A stretch of DNA of 64,000 nucleotides from Anammoximicrobium sp964486845 (lineage in GTDB: Bacteria > Planctomycetota > Planctomycetia > Pirellulales > Pirellulaceae): the NCBI GenBank assembly GCA_964486845.1, contig CAZAQY010000002.1, forward strand, positions 1 through 64,000, given 5' to 3'. Made by a program: the position numbers and the translations under genes. How positions within the stretch are numbered: the first letter of the stretch is position 1; each line of letters opens with the position of its first letter. This document shows, piece after piece, positions 8,186 through 16,505 of the stretch. The notes below the pieces were generated by a model, which worked only from the letters and a program-made list of their open reading frames with translations, made no database searches and was not told where the DNA came from.

Positions 8186-8204
8186 ATTCTGTACGTCTGA
8201 GCCC
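8109..8204. repeat. Palindromic repeat, family A, second copy
   Basis: The left arm (from GGGCTCAGACGTACAG at 8109) and the right arm (ending CTGTACGTCTGAGCCC at 8204) are inverted copies about 32 bases long around a loop of about 32 bases. It shares its outer 20 or so bases with the element at 5057-5153. It overlaps the 3' end of the Cys4 gene and ends 19 bases before the ferredoxin start. Confidence 0.88.
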
Positions 8205-8223
8205 TTGTGCAGAGGGGAAAACG

Positions 8224-9000
8224 ATGGAAACCAAGGTTGATCGTCGTGGGTTCCTGGCCGACGGCATGCGCACGGTGGGCACGGTCGCGTTGGCCGGCGC
8301 GGCCGGCGTGCTGGCGGGGCGGACCAGCCGTGCGGAACAACTGGTGTGGCAACTGGACCCGGACAAGTGCATCGCCTGCACCAATTGTGCGACGAAATGC
8401 GTGCTGGACGTGTCGGCGGTCAAGTGCATCAATTGCTTCGACATGTGCGGCTACTGCGACATCTGCACGGGCTATTACGAGATGGGCTACACGGCGCTGG
8501 ACACGGCGGCGGAGAACCAGGCCTGTCCGACGGGCGCCATCGTGCGGCAGTTCGTCGAAGAGCGGTCCGGGCAGCGGTTCTACGAGTACACGATCGACGA
8601 GCCGCTGTGCATCGGCTGCGGCAAGTGCGTCAAGGGCTGTGCGCTGATGAATGGCTCGCTGTACATGCAGGTCGAGCACGACCGCTGCTTGGACTGCAAC
8701 GAGTGCGCGATCGCCATCGCCTGCCCGACGCAGGCGTTCTATCGCATCCCGGCGTCCCAGGCGGAGATCATGAAGCGCAAGGCGGCCACGGCCTTGGCAT
8801 CTCGCGCTCAACGCGCGCTGCAGGCTGCCGGCAGGGACGCCGCCCAACGGCAGGAGGCGCTGGAGATGCTGGCCCGCGTCGAGCAGCAGCAGCGGTGGCG
8901 GGCGGAGCAGCAGCGGTTGGAAGCGATCGCCCAACGCCGCCAGACGGACCGGAATGACGAAGCTCGAATGGCGGATGACGAAAGAACGACGAATGCCTAG
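8224..9000 (+). CDS. Tat-exported polyferredoxin (4Fe-4S)
   Basis: The 258-residue protein has a twin-arginine signal (DRRGFLADGMRTVG, then TVALAGAAGVLAG). The cysteine motifs are CIACTNCATKC, CINCFDMCGYCDIC, CIGCGKCVKGC and CLDCNECAIAIACP, enough for about three to four [4Fe-4S] clusters, as in NapG/HmcB-type periplasmic ferredoxins. It should carry electrons in the periplasm between the membrane Fe-S protein encoded next (8993) and an unknown partner. A Gln/Arg-rich helix follows from about residue 180. The final 15 residues (NDEARMADDERTTNA) are encoded by a low-complexity repeat, so the 3' end has been rewritten by repeat DNA. ATG 8224 starts the Tat signal. Confidence 0.9.
   Translation: METKVDRRGFLADGMRTVGTVALAGAAGVLAGRTSRAEQLVWQLDPDKCIACTNCATKCVLDVSAVKCINCFDMCGYCDICTGYYEMGYTALDTAAENQACPTGAIVRQFVEERSGQRFYEYTIDEPLCIGCGKCVKGCALMNGSLYMQVEHDRCLDCNECAIAIACPTQAFYRIPASQAEIMKRKAATALASRAQRALQAAGRDAAQRQEALEMLARVEQQQRWRAEQQRLEAIAQRRQTDRNDEARMADDERTTNA
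8947..8996. repeat. Low-complexity GAATGACGAA repeat inside the ferredoxin 3' end
   Basis: Units such as GGAATGACGAAGCTCGAATG and GATGACGAAAGAACGACGAA occupy the last 50 bases of the ferredoxin gene and the start of the next gene. They match the repeat class at 6679-6790. Confidence 0.65.
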
Positions 9001-10381
9001 AGTCCGGCGCACACACAAGAACGGCAAGAAAAGTGGCGGGCACAGTCCGGGTGCCGTGGCGGACGGCACACGGAGTGTGCCTGCTACTCTGGTCCGAATT
9101 CACGCAGTCCTGGTAGGGGCCTGGCTGCAGTCGGCGCCGGCCTTGGCCGGCGACTTGATCCCCACTCCGGAGTTCGCGGACCACGCAATCCCGGTATCGA
9201 TGCCGCCCGCGCCGGAGAGCATGGCCTGGGAATGGATCAACGTCGCGGTCCTGATCGGGGCGTTGTGTTTGGCGTCGTATTTCGCACTGGTAAGCCGCTG
9301 GCGGCGAGGATTGTTCTTGCTGGCGGTGGCGTCGCTGATCTGGTTCGGCTTTGTCCGCGACGGGTGCGTGTGCTCGATCGGTGCGACGCAAAACGTGGTT
9401 TACGCGATGAGCGATCCGGCGTATGCCATCCCGGCGACGGTTGTGTTGCTGTTTGTCCTGCCGCTGGTCTTCACGTTGTTTTTCGGGCGCACGTTCTGCG
9501 CGGCCGTGTGCCCGCTGGGGGCGATCCAGGAAGTCGTCGCCGTGCGGAGCGTGCGCGTACCGAGTTGGCTCGATCACGCGCTGGGCCTGGTCCCCTATCT
9601 GTATCTGGGGGCCGCCGTGATTTTCGCGGTCTCCGGCACGGCCTTCGTGATCTGCCGTTACGATCCGTTCGTGGCCCTGTTCCGGCTGAGCGGCGACGTG
9701 AACATGCTGGTGTTCGGCGCGTGCTTGCTGTTTCTGGGTCTGTTTGTGGGCCGGCCGTACTGCCGGTATTTGTGTCCCTACGGAGCCATCCTGGGAGTGT
9801 TGTCGAGCGTGGCGAAGTGGCACGCCAAGATTCCGCCGGAGGAGTGCATTCAGTGCCGGCTGTGCGAGGATTCCTGCCCGTACGGGGCGATCCAGGAGCC
9901 GGCGCCGCCGCTGCCGCCGGAAGCCAAACCGGCCGCGCGGCGGCTTCTGGGTTGGATGCTGCTGCTGGCGCCGGCGCTGATCGCCGCGGCAGCCGGCCTG
10001 GGGATGCTGCTGGCGGTCCCGCTATCGCGTCTGGACCCGCAGGTTCGCCTGGCGGAACGTCTGCGCCAGGAGGAGACCGGGCAAGTTGCGGGAACGACGG
10101 ATGCCAGCGACGCGTTCCGCGCCACGGGCCGGCCTGTGAGCGAACTGTACCAGTTGGCGGTCGAGCGGCAAGCGCGATTCGGGACGCTGGGCGGTTGGCT
10201 GGGCGCCTGGATGGGGCTGGTGATCGGCGTCAAGCTAGTGACGCTGTCCGTGCGCCGCAAACGGACCGACTACCAACCGGACCGCTCGCGGTGCGTGTCC
10301 TGCGGCCGCTGCTACTGGTATTGCCCAGGCGAACAAGTCCGCCTGGGGCTGATCCGAGACGTTTCCGAGGTAGTCAAATAG
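8993..10381 (+). CDS. NapH/NosR-like membrane iron-sulfur protein
   Basis: The 462-residue protein has several transmembrane helices (among them VAVLIGALCLASYFALV, VVLLFVLPLVFTLFF and LLGWMLLLAPALIAAAAG). It has the paired motifs FFGRTFCAAVCPLGAIQE and VGRPYCRYLCPYGAI seen in NapH, NosR and RdxA, two [4Fe-4S] sites (CIQCRLCEDSCPYGA and CVSCGRCYWYCPG), and a large periplasmic loop. Family members pass electrons from the quinol pool to periplasmic ferredoxins. ATG 8993 overlaps the ferredoxin stop by eight bases, implying coupling. The first 35 or so codons include a palindromic repeat (9032-9089), so the true start could be further in. With the polyferredoxin it forms the core of the local cluster. 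Confidence 0.88.
   Translation: MPRVRRTHKNGKKSGGHSPGAVADGTRSVPATLVRIHAVLVGAWLQSAPALAGDLIPTPEFADHAIPVSMPPAPESMAWEWINVAVLIGALCLASYFALVSRWRRGLFLLAVASLIWFGFVRDGCVCSIGATQNVVYAMSDPAYAIPATVVLLFVLPLVFTLFFGRTFCAAVCPLGAIQEVVAVRSVRVPSWLDHALGLVPYLYLGAAVIFAVSGTAFVICRYDPFVALFRLSGDVNMLVFGACLLFLGLFVGRPYCRYLCPYGAILGVLSSVAKWHAKIPPEECIQCRLCEDSCPYGAIQEPAPPLPPEAKPAARRLLGWMLLLAPALIAAAAGLGMLLAVPLSRLDPQVRLAERLRQEETGQVAGTTDASDAFRATGRPVSELYQLAVERQARFGTLGGWLGAWMGLVIGVKLVTLSVRRKRTDYQPDRSRCVSCGRCYWYCPGEQVRLGLIRDVSEVVK
9032..9089. repeat. Palindromic repeat, family F (CACACGGAGTGTGCC), inside a gene
   Basis: GGCACACGGAGTGTGCCTGC is preceded by a decayed inverted partner (GGCGGGCACAGTCCGGGTGCC). It encodes the in-frame stretch GHSPGAVADGTRSVPATL near the N-terminus of the NapH-like protein, ahead of its first predicted membrane segment. 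Confidence 0.65.
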
Positions 10382-10383
10382 CG

Positions 10384-10414
10384 CGAAAAGGGGTCAGGAC
10401 TCTTTTCCAGTCCA
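10384..10414. repeat. Short REP-like palindrome (GAAAAGGGGTCAGGACTC)
   Basis: GAAAAGGGGTCAGGACTCTT with a partly complementary 3' side (TTTTCC) lies just before the second PQQ gene. This sequence type is a well-spread short repeat in planctomycete genomes, often associated with Y1-transposase REP elements; no transposase is present here. Confidence 0.4.
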
Positions 10415-10418
10415 GAAC

Positions 10419-12350
10419 ATGCTCACCGCGTCTGAAAAACACACCGTTGTCTTCCGCTGTGCCCTGGTCGCTGGGGTGTTTTCCTTCATTTTCGGCACGC
10501 TGCTGCTGGTGGATTACAGTGCGCGCGTGGCCGAAGATCCGCTCAATGCGCCTGAGTATTTGGCGCTCAAGGCCCGACTCAAGGCGGACCCGCAGGATGC
10601 CGGCGTCAAGGAGCAACTTCGCCAGTTGGATCTGCAACTGCGGAACGAATACTTCCAGCGGCGGCGGTTCAGCGTCTGGGGCACATGGCTGTTGTTGGCC
10701 AGCCTCGTGGCGACGCTCGCCTGTGCCAAAGGGGCCGCAGTGTTGCACCGAAAGCTGCCGCAGCCCCAGCCTCGCGACTTGCCGCACGACCCGGAGGAGC
10801 ATCTGCACCGGCTCAGCCGCTGGTCGGTCGCCGCGCTCGGCGGAGCCATCGTGCTGAGCGTCGTGGGATTGTGGGCGGGCATGCGAAGCGCCGTCGATCC
10901 ACAGGCGGTTCAAGCCGCTGCCGGGCCCACCGGCACGGAACCGGCGGAATCCGAGACGCCCCGCGTTGAGGCAGAAGCCCCGCCGTCCCCCGTCGCGCCG
11001 CCGAGTGCGCCTGCAGAGGCCCCTCCGCCGCCCAAAGAGAGCGCGGCGCCGGCACCGCCTACGCCACCGGCCGAGGCGCCGGCGGCAACGGAGAAGAAGC
11101 CCAGCGGCGAGGCGCCGGTCGAAAAACCACCAACGCAGGAGGAATGGCGGCGGAACTGGCCGCGGTTCCGCGGTCCCGGCGGGACCGGCGTTTCCGCGTC
11201 TGCCGACATTCCGGCGAAATGGGACGGAGCGTCCGGCGAAGGAATCCTCTGGAAGACGCCGATTGAGTTGCCCGGAAACAGCTCGCCGATCGTTTGGGAC
11301 AAGCGTGTCTTTGTGACGGGCGCCGACGAGACGCGGCGCGTGGTGTACTGTTGCGACGCGGATTCCGGAGCGCTGCTGTGGCAAGCCGAAGCGCCGGGCA
11401 CGCCCGAAAGCACGGCGGTCCCGCCCAAGGTAATGGAAGCAACCGGTTTCGCCGCATCGACACCTGCCACGGACGGCCGGCGAGCGTACGCGATGTTCGC
11501 CAACGGGGACGTCGCCGCCGTGGATTTCGCCGGCCAGGTGAGCTGGTCCCGCAGCCTGGGCATGCCGAAGAATACCTATGGCCACGCCGCCTCGCTGGCC
11601 ATGTACGGCGACCTGCTGCTGGTGCAGTTCGATCAAGGGACCAAGCAGGAAAAGCTTTCCAAGCTCCTGGCCTTGAAGGCCGACACGGGCGAGACGGCGT
11701 GGGAGACGCCGCGCGAAGTGCCCAACTCGTGGCCCACGCCGATGGTGATCGAGCTGGACGGCCAGCCGCAGATCATCACGGCCGCCGATCCGTGGGTGAT
11801 CGCCTACACGCCGAGCGACGGCAAGGAGATTTGGCGGGCCAAGTGCTTGCAGGCCGACGTCGGACCTTCGCCGACCTTTGCCGACGGGCTCGTGTTTGTG
11901 GCCAACGAATTTCCCGGCATGGCGGCGATCCGCCCGGACGGAAGCGGTGATGTGACCGACAGCCACGTCCTGTGGGAAGCCGACGCCGGGTCTCCCGACT
12001 GCTGCAGTCCGCTGGCCACCGACAAGTACCTGATGGTGCTGGCCTCGTTCGGCACCTTGACCTGCTACGACGCCAAACAGGGCGGCGAGCCGTTGTGGGA
12101 GGAGGATTTCGACGGGGCCAGTTTCTCTTCCTCGCCGGCCATGGCCGGCAAGAACGTGTTCCTGTTCTCCGAAGAGGGCAAGACGTTCATCCTCGAACCG
12201 ACGGACGGCGAGTGTGTCCGCGTCGCGGAGAACGAACTGGGCGAAGCATGCGTCACCAGCCCCGCGTTTCAGCCCGGCCGCATTTACGTCCGCGGCAAGG
12301 AGCACCTGTTCTGCATCGGCGCCAACCAGGACAAAGCCAGCGTCCAGTAA
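10419..12350 (+). CDS. Multi-pass membrane protein with periplasmic PQQ-like beta-propeller
   Basis: The 643-residue protein has a first helix (CALVAGVFSFIFGTLLLVDY), a charged hairpin (residues about 40-75), two more helices (VWGTWLLLASLVATLACA and VAALGGAIVLSVVGLWAG), a Pro/Ala/Glu-rich linker of about 90 residues, then the propeller starting at NWPRFRGPGGTGVS. Blade motifs include VLWEADAGSPDCC, LTCYDAKQGGEPLWEED and GKTFILEP. The layout differs from the first PQQ gene of the cluster, which has one anchor. A role as a periplasmic scaffold or sensor tied to the electron-transfer genes is inferred from position only. Confidence 0.85.
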   Translation: MLTASEKHTVVFRCALVAGVFSFIFGTLLLVDYSARVAEDPLNAPEYLALKARLKADPQDAGVKEQLRQLDLQLRNEYFQRRRFSVWGTWLLLASLVATLACAKGAAVLHRKLPQPQPRDLPHDPEEHLHRLSRWSVAALGGAIVLSVVGLWAGMRSAVDPQAVQAAAGPTGTEPAESETPRVEAEAPPSPVAPPSAPAEAPPPPKESAAPAPPTPPAEAPAATEKKPSGEAPVEKPPTQEEWRRNWPRFRGPGGTGVSASADIPAKWDGASGEGILWKTPIELPGNSSPIVWDKRVFVTGADETRRVVYCCDADSGALLWQAEAPGTPESTAVPPKVMEATGFAASTPATDGRRAYAMFANGDVAAVDFAGQVSWSRSLGMPKNTYGHAASLAMYGDLLLVQFDQGTKQEKLSKLLALKADTGETAWETPREVPNSWPTPMVIELDGQPQIITAADPWVIAYTPSDGKEIWRAKCLQADVGPSPTFADGLVFVANEFPGMAAIRPDGSGDVTDSHVLWEADAGSPDCCSPLATDKYLMVLASFGTLTCYDAKQGGEPLWEEDFDGASFSSSPAMAGKNVFLFSEEGKTFILEPTDGECVRVAENELGEACVTSPAFQPGRIYVRGKEHLFCIGANQDKASVQ

Positions 12351-12354
12351 GCAG

Positions 12355-12404
12355 CGTTCGAGAAATAACTGTGCAGTGTTTCTTGCCGGTCATCACACGG
12401 ATTC
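12355..12404. repeat. Dispersed repeat, family E (CAGTGTTTCTTGCCG)
   Basis: The stretch containing GAGAAATAACTG and CAGTGTTTCTTGCCGGTCAT matches, with few changes and in opposite orientation, the element at 32881-32936. The second copy also contains the inverted pair ATCACACTCCGTGTGAT. Confidence 0.75.
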
Positions 12405-12454
12405 ACCTCAATTCCCCGACAGCGCTTGACCAACACCGAAGGGCGACTGCCGCT

Positions 12455-13474
12455 TTGAATCGAACTGCCGCACCACCCTCCGCCCCATCCTCGGCTACGT
12501 CGCCTCACGCCGTCTTAGGCACGCTGTGCGGCCTGTTCTCGGCCGTGGGCTACACCGCCGCCAATGCCTGCCTGCGGGCGGTGTCGGATTGCGACCCGGT
12601 TTGGGTCTCGGCCATGAAAGCCCTCCCGACCCTGCTGCTGGTCGGACCGTGGGTTGCCGTGCAAGCCTGGCGCGGCCGGAACATCTTCCCTGGATGGCGC
12701 GTGTTGGGCCTGTTGGCGGTGGGGGCCTTGATCGGACAGTTGGTCGGCAACGTCGTGTTCCAATGGTCGCTGGGCGTCGTCGGACTGGCACTCACCGTGC
12801 CGTTGACACTGGGCACGATCATTCTGGGAGGGGCCCTGTTGGGACGCACGCTGCTGCACGAACCGCTGACCCTGCGCATGCTGGCCTCGGTCGTCACACT
12901 GATCGCCGCCATCACCGTGCTGTCCCTGGGGGCCAGCGACGCCCACCGGTCGGTCGCAGGTCCGGCACCGCAGGCAGCGGCGTATGGGTGGCTGGTCGCC
13001 CTGGGGGTCGCGGGAGCCATGTTGTCCGGCCTGGCGTATTCGATCTTGAGCGTGGTGATTCGCTACGGTGTCAAAGGCCGGGCGTCCCTGTCGATCACGT
13101 TGTTCACGGTAAGTCTATTTGGCGTGGTCAGCTTGGGCGGCTGGAGCCACTGGCGGATCGGCTGGCAGGGGATGGGGAACACGCCGGCAGACGATTTTGG
13201 GATGATGCTGGCGGCCGGGATCTTCAACGCCCTGGCGTTTATCGCGCTGACCAAGGCCCTGCAATTGGCGAACTTGGTCTACGTCAACGCGTTGAACGCC
13301 ACCCAAGCCACGATGGCCGCCATCGCCGGCGTGCTGATCTTTCACGAGGCGCCCTCGCCGGAACTGGCCTTTGGCGTCCTGTTGACGATTCTGGGCCTGC
13401 TCATGATGAAGCAGCGGCCCCGCGCCGAACCGCGGCCGGCGGCCGGCGAAGCGGCTTCGCGCCAGGCAGAATAA
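12455..13474 (+). CDS. EamA/DMT family transporter
   Basis: The product of about 339 residues has ten hydrophobic segments in the two five-helix repeats typical of EamA permeases (for example LGTLCGLFSAVGYTAANACL, VPLTLGTIILGGALLG, YGWLVALGVAGAMLSGLAYS and FGVLLTILGLLMM). No ATG exists before the first helix. TTG at 12455 is the likely start, with GAAGGG about ten bases upstream; the open frame continues upstream through repeat E and is not coding there. Members export metabolites or take up small molecules; the substrate is unknown. It converges on mqnC with repeat C between. Confidence 0.82.
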   Translation: MNRTAAPPSAPSSATSPHAVLGTLCGLFSAVGYTAANACLRAVSDCDPVWVSAMKALPTLLLVGPWVAVQAWRGRNIFPGWRVLGLLAVGALIGQLVGNVVFQWSLGVVGLALTVPLTLGTIILGGALLGRTLLHEPLTLRMLASVVTLIAAITVLSLGASDAHRSVAGPAPQAAAYGWLVALGVAGAMLSGLAYSILSVVIRYGVKGRASLSITLFTVSLFGVVSLGGWSHWRIGWQGMGNTPADDFGMMLAAGIFNALAFIALTKALQLANLVYVNALNATQATMAAIAGVLIFHEAPSPELAFGVLLTILGLLMMKQRPRAEPRPAAGEAASRQAE

Positions 13475-13476
13475 CT

Positions 13477-13519
13477 GGCAGAATGATAGGGGCAGAACCA
13501 TGCCAGGCAGATACCTGAA

Positions 13520-13543
<24 letters not shown>
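13477..13543. repeat. Palindromic repeat, family C (GGCAGAATGATAGGGGCAGA)
   Basis: The left arm GGCAGAATGATAGGGGCAGA (13477) pairs with the right arm TCTGCCCCCATGATTCTGCC (ending 13543). It lies between the convergent EamA and mqnC genes and supplies the last residues of MqnC (GRIMGAE). It may double as a bidirectional terminator, but no T-run is present. Confidence 0.8.
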
Positions 13544-14661
<1,118 letters not shown>

Positions 14662-14665
<4 letters not shown>

Positions 14666-15471
14666 CGCTGCAGACTCCTCTCGGCCGCAAGCGACTCGAT
14701 TTTCGCAGCCAGTTGGAAAAACAACTCCAAACCGCGCCGCTCTTGTCCATTCAAGCAAAAGTACAGGTTGTCGCGCAAGTAGCCCAGCGTTTGCTCGTAA
14801 CTGAGGCCCACCGCCGCCGCTTCGGCGCGGGCAATTTCCTCCACGTGCGCGACTCCCCAATCGCGCGCCCGGCTCAGGATGCCGTCCATGCCGCAAACGT
14901 CGATGCCGGGACGCGCCACCCACATGGCGAACACGAAGGGCAATCCGGCCCAGCGGCACCACTGGTCGCCCAGGTCCCAGCATTCCACAAATCCGGCCGG
15001 CGGCGGACGAATGGCCCGATCCCCGATCAACAACACCGCGTCCGCCGCACTGGCCTCCGCACCGCAGTCGATGGGCAGCACTTCCAGCCGCGGCTGCACA
15101 CGGTACCGTTCCCACAACAGGATGCGGGCCAGCAGATGGCTGGTGCGCGAGCCCTCGTCCAAAGCCAGGCTGCCGATTTCACACAGCGGCTTGCGGCCGA
15201 ACAGTTTCACGCTCAACACGGGACCACGACAGCCGATACAGGCGTTGGACACGATGGTGCAACCTGCCTGGCGCAGGTATTCGATCGACGGGATCAACGC
15301 GACATCGAGCCGTCCGGCGTGCAATTCCTCGGCCAAACGGCTCGGTACGTCAAACACGATCTGGAGGTCCGGCGCCAGCGCCGGCAGGGCGTACACAAGC
15401 GGCTTCGTATTCAGGTACGAGACGGCTCCAACGCGGAGACGAGTCCCGCTGATCGCCGTCATCTCGTGCAT
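14662..15471 (-). CDS. mqnA: Menaquinone biosynthesis protein MqnA (chorismate dehydratase)
   Basis: The 269-residue protein has the MqnA/MqnD periplasmic-binding-like fold, starting RVGAVSYLNTKPLVYAL, with DVPSRLAEELHAGRLDVALI, IPSIEYLR and LFGRKPLCEIGSLALDEGS. It converts chorismate to 3-enolpyruvoyl-benzoate, the first committed step of the futalosine pathway. ATG 15471 follows GGAG with suitable spacing. It overlaps mqnC by four bases. The other pathway genes are not in the window. Confidence 0.93.
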
Positions 15472-15619
15472 GCACGTTTACTCCCGGATTCCGTAGGGCG
15501 GAACATCATTCACGGCGAGCCCCGATGTCAATGTAGTCGTCTCGGCCGGCATCGCAAAGGGCAGCAGGTACAGATGCGGGCGCAGCATGGTAATCGCGGC
15601 TTGACTTTCTCCGCAGGAC

Positions 15620-16369
15620 TTAACCGTCCGGAAATGCCTGAGATAACACGCTCAACGGTCGCCAAGCGGCCGGGAGGGGGGCGATTTGGTTCACGATTTC
15701 GCGCGTCATGGGGTGCCGGAATTCCAGGCGGCGGGCGTGCAGGGCGATCCAGCGGCGCCGGAAATCATCAGTCACCGGTCCGAAAGGCAACACGGACCCG
15801 TACTGTGCGTCGCCCACAATCGGGTGCGAGCGTGAAGCGGCCTGGACGCGAATCTGGTGCATGCGCCCCGTCTCCAGGTCGATTTCAAGCCACGATGTCC
15901 GCCCGTCGCTTGCTAGCACGCGATAGTACAAGACCGCCAGCCGGCCTGCGGGATGTTCCGCGGACACGACTTCGACCTGGGCGGTGTCCGGGATTTTGCG
16001 GAGGTGGTCCGTCCAGGTCCCGGCGTCCGGCGAGACCGTCCCCTCGACCACCGCCCAATACTTCTTGATGACCGTCCGCGCCTCGAACTGTTCGGCCAAA
16101 CGGCGTGCGGCCCGCACATGGCGGGCCAGCACCATCACCCCGGATACGGGCCGGTCCAAGCGGTGTGGGATTCCCAGGTACACCCTGCCCGTCTTGCCGT
16201 CGCGAGTCCGCAGGAACTCCTTGACGCGGACTTCCAGGCTGTCGATGCCCGGCGGCGCCTGCGTAGCAAGCCCCCCGGGCTTGACCACGACCAGGCATGG
16301 CCCTTGCTCGTACAGCAAATCGAAGGCTTCGGGGCGGATGGAGCGTGTTTCTCCGTCAGAGTTGGGCAT
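15620..16369 (-). CDS. RluA/RluD family pseudouridine synthase
   Basis: The 249-residue protein has the catalytic motif GIPHRLDRPVSGVMVLA (the Asp of HRLD is the nucleophile). The family start LYEQGPCLVVVKPGGLATQ, the GRMHQIRVQAASRSHPIVGD block and an H-bonding HARRLEFRHP segment are also present. There is no S4 domain, so it resembles the shorter RluA/YqcB-type enzymes. It isomerises uridine in rRNA or tRNA. ATG 16369 starts directly at the domain; the longer frame upstream overlaps the promoter region of the divergent gene at 16506. Confidence 0.9.
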   Translation of the reverse strand: MPNSDGETRSIRPEAFDLLYEQGPCLVVVKPGGLATQAPPGIDSLEVRVKEFLRTRDGKTGRVYLGIPHRLDRPVSGVMVLARHVRAARRLAEQFEARTVIKKYWAVVEGTVSPDAGTWTDHLRKIPDTAQVEVVSAEHPAGRLAVLYYRVLASDGRTSWLEIDLETGRMHQIRVQAASRSHPIVGDAQYGSVLPFGPVTDDFRRRWIALHARRLEFRHPMTREIVNQIAPLPAAWRPLSVLSQAFPDG

Positions 16370-16505
16370 TCTCAGGAGATTGTCTGGGTTTCTTGTACGA
16401 AAGCGCCGGCTGCGCGGCACTAATGATAACGGACGGACCGGGAGTTTCGTCAACTGGCCAGAAGTGCCTGGCCCTGACCATCCTTGTCGGAGAAAGGGTG
16501 TCGCC

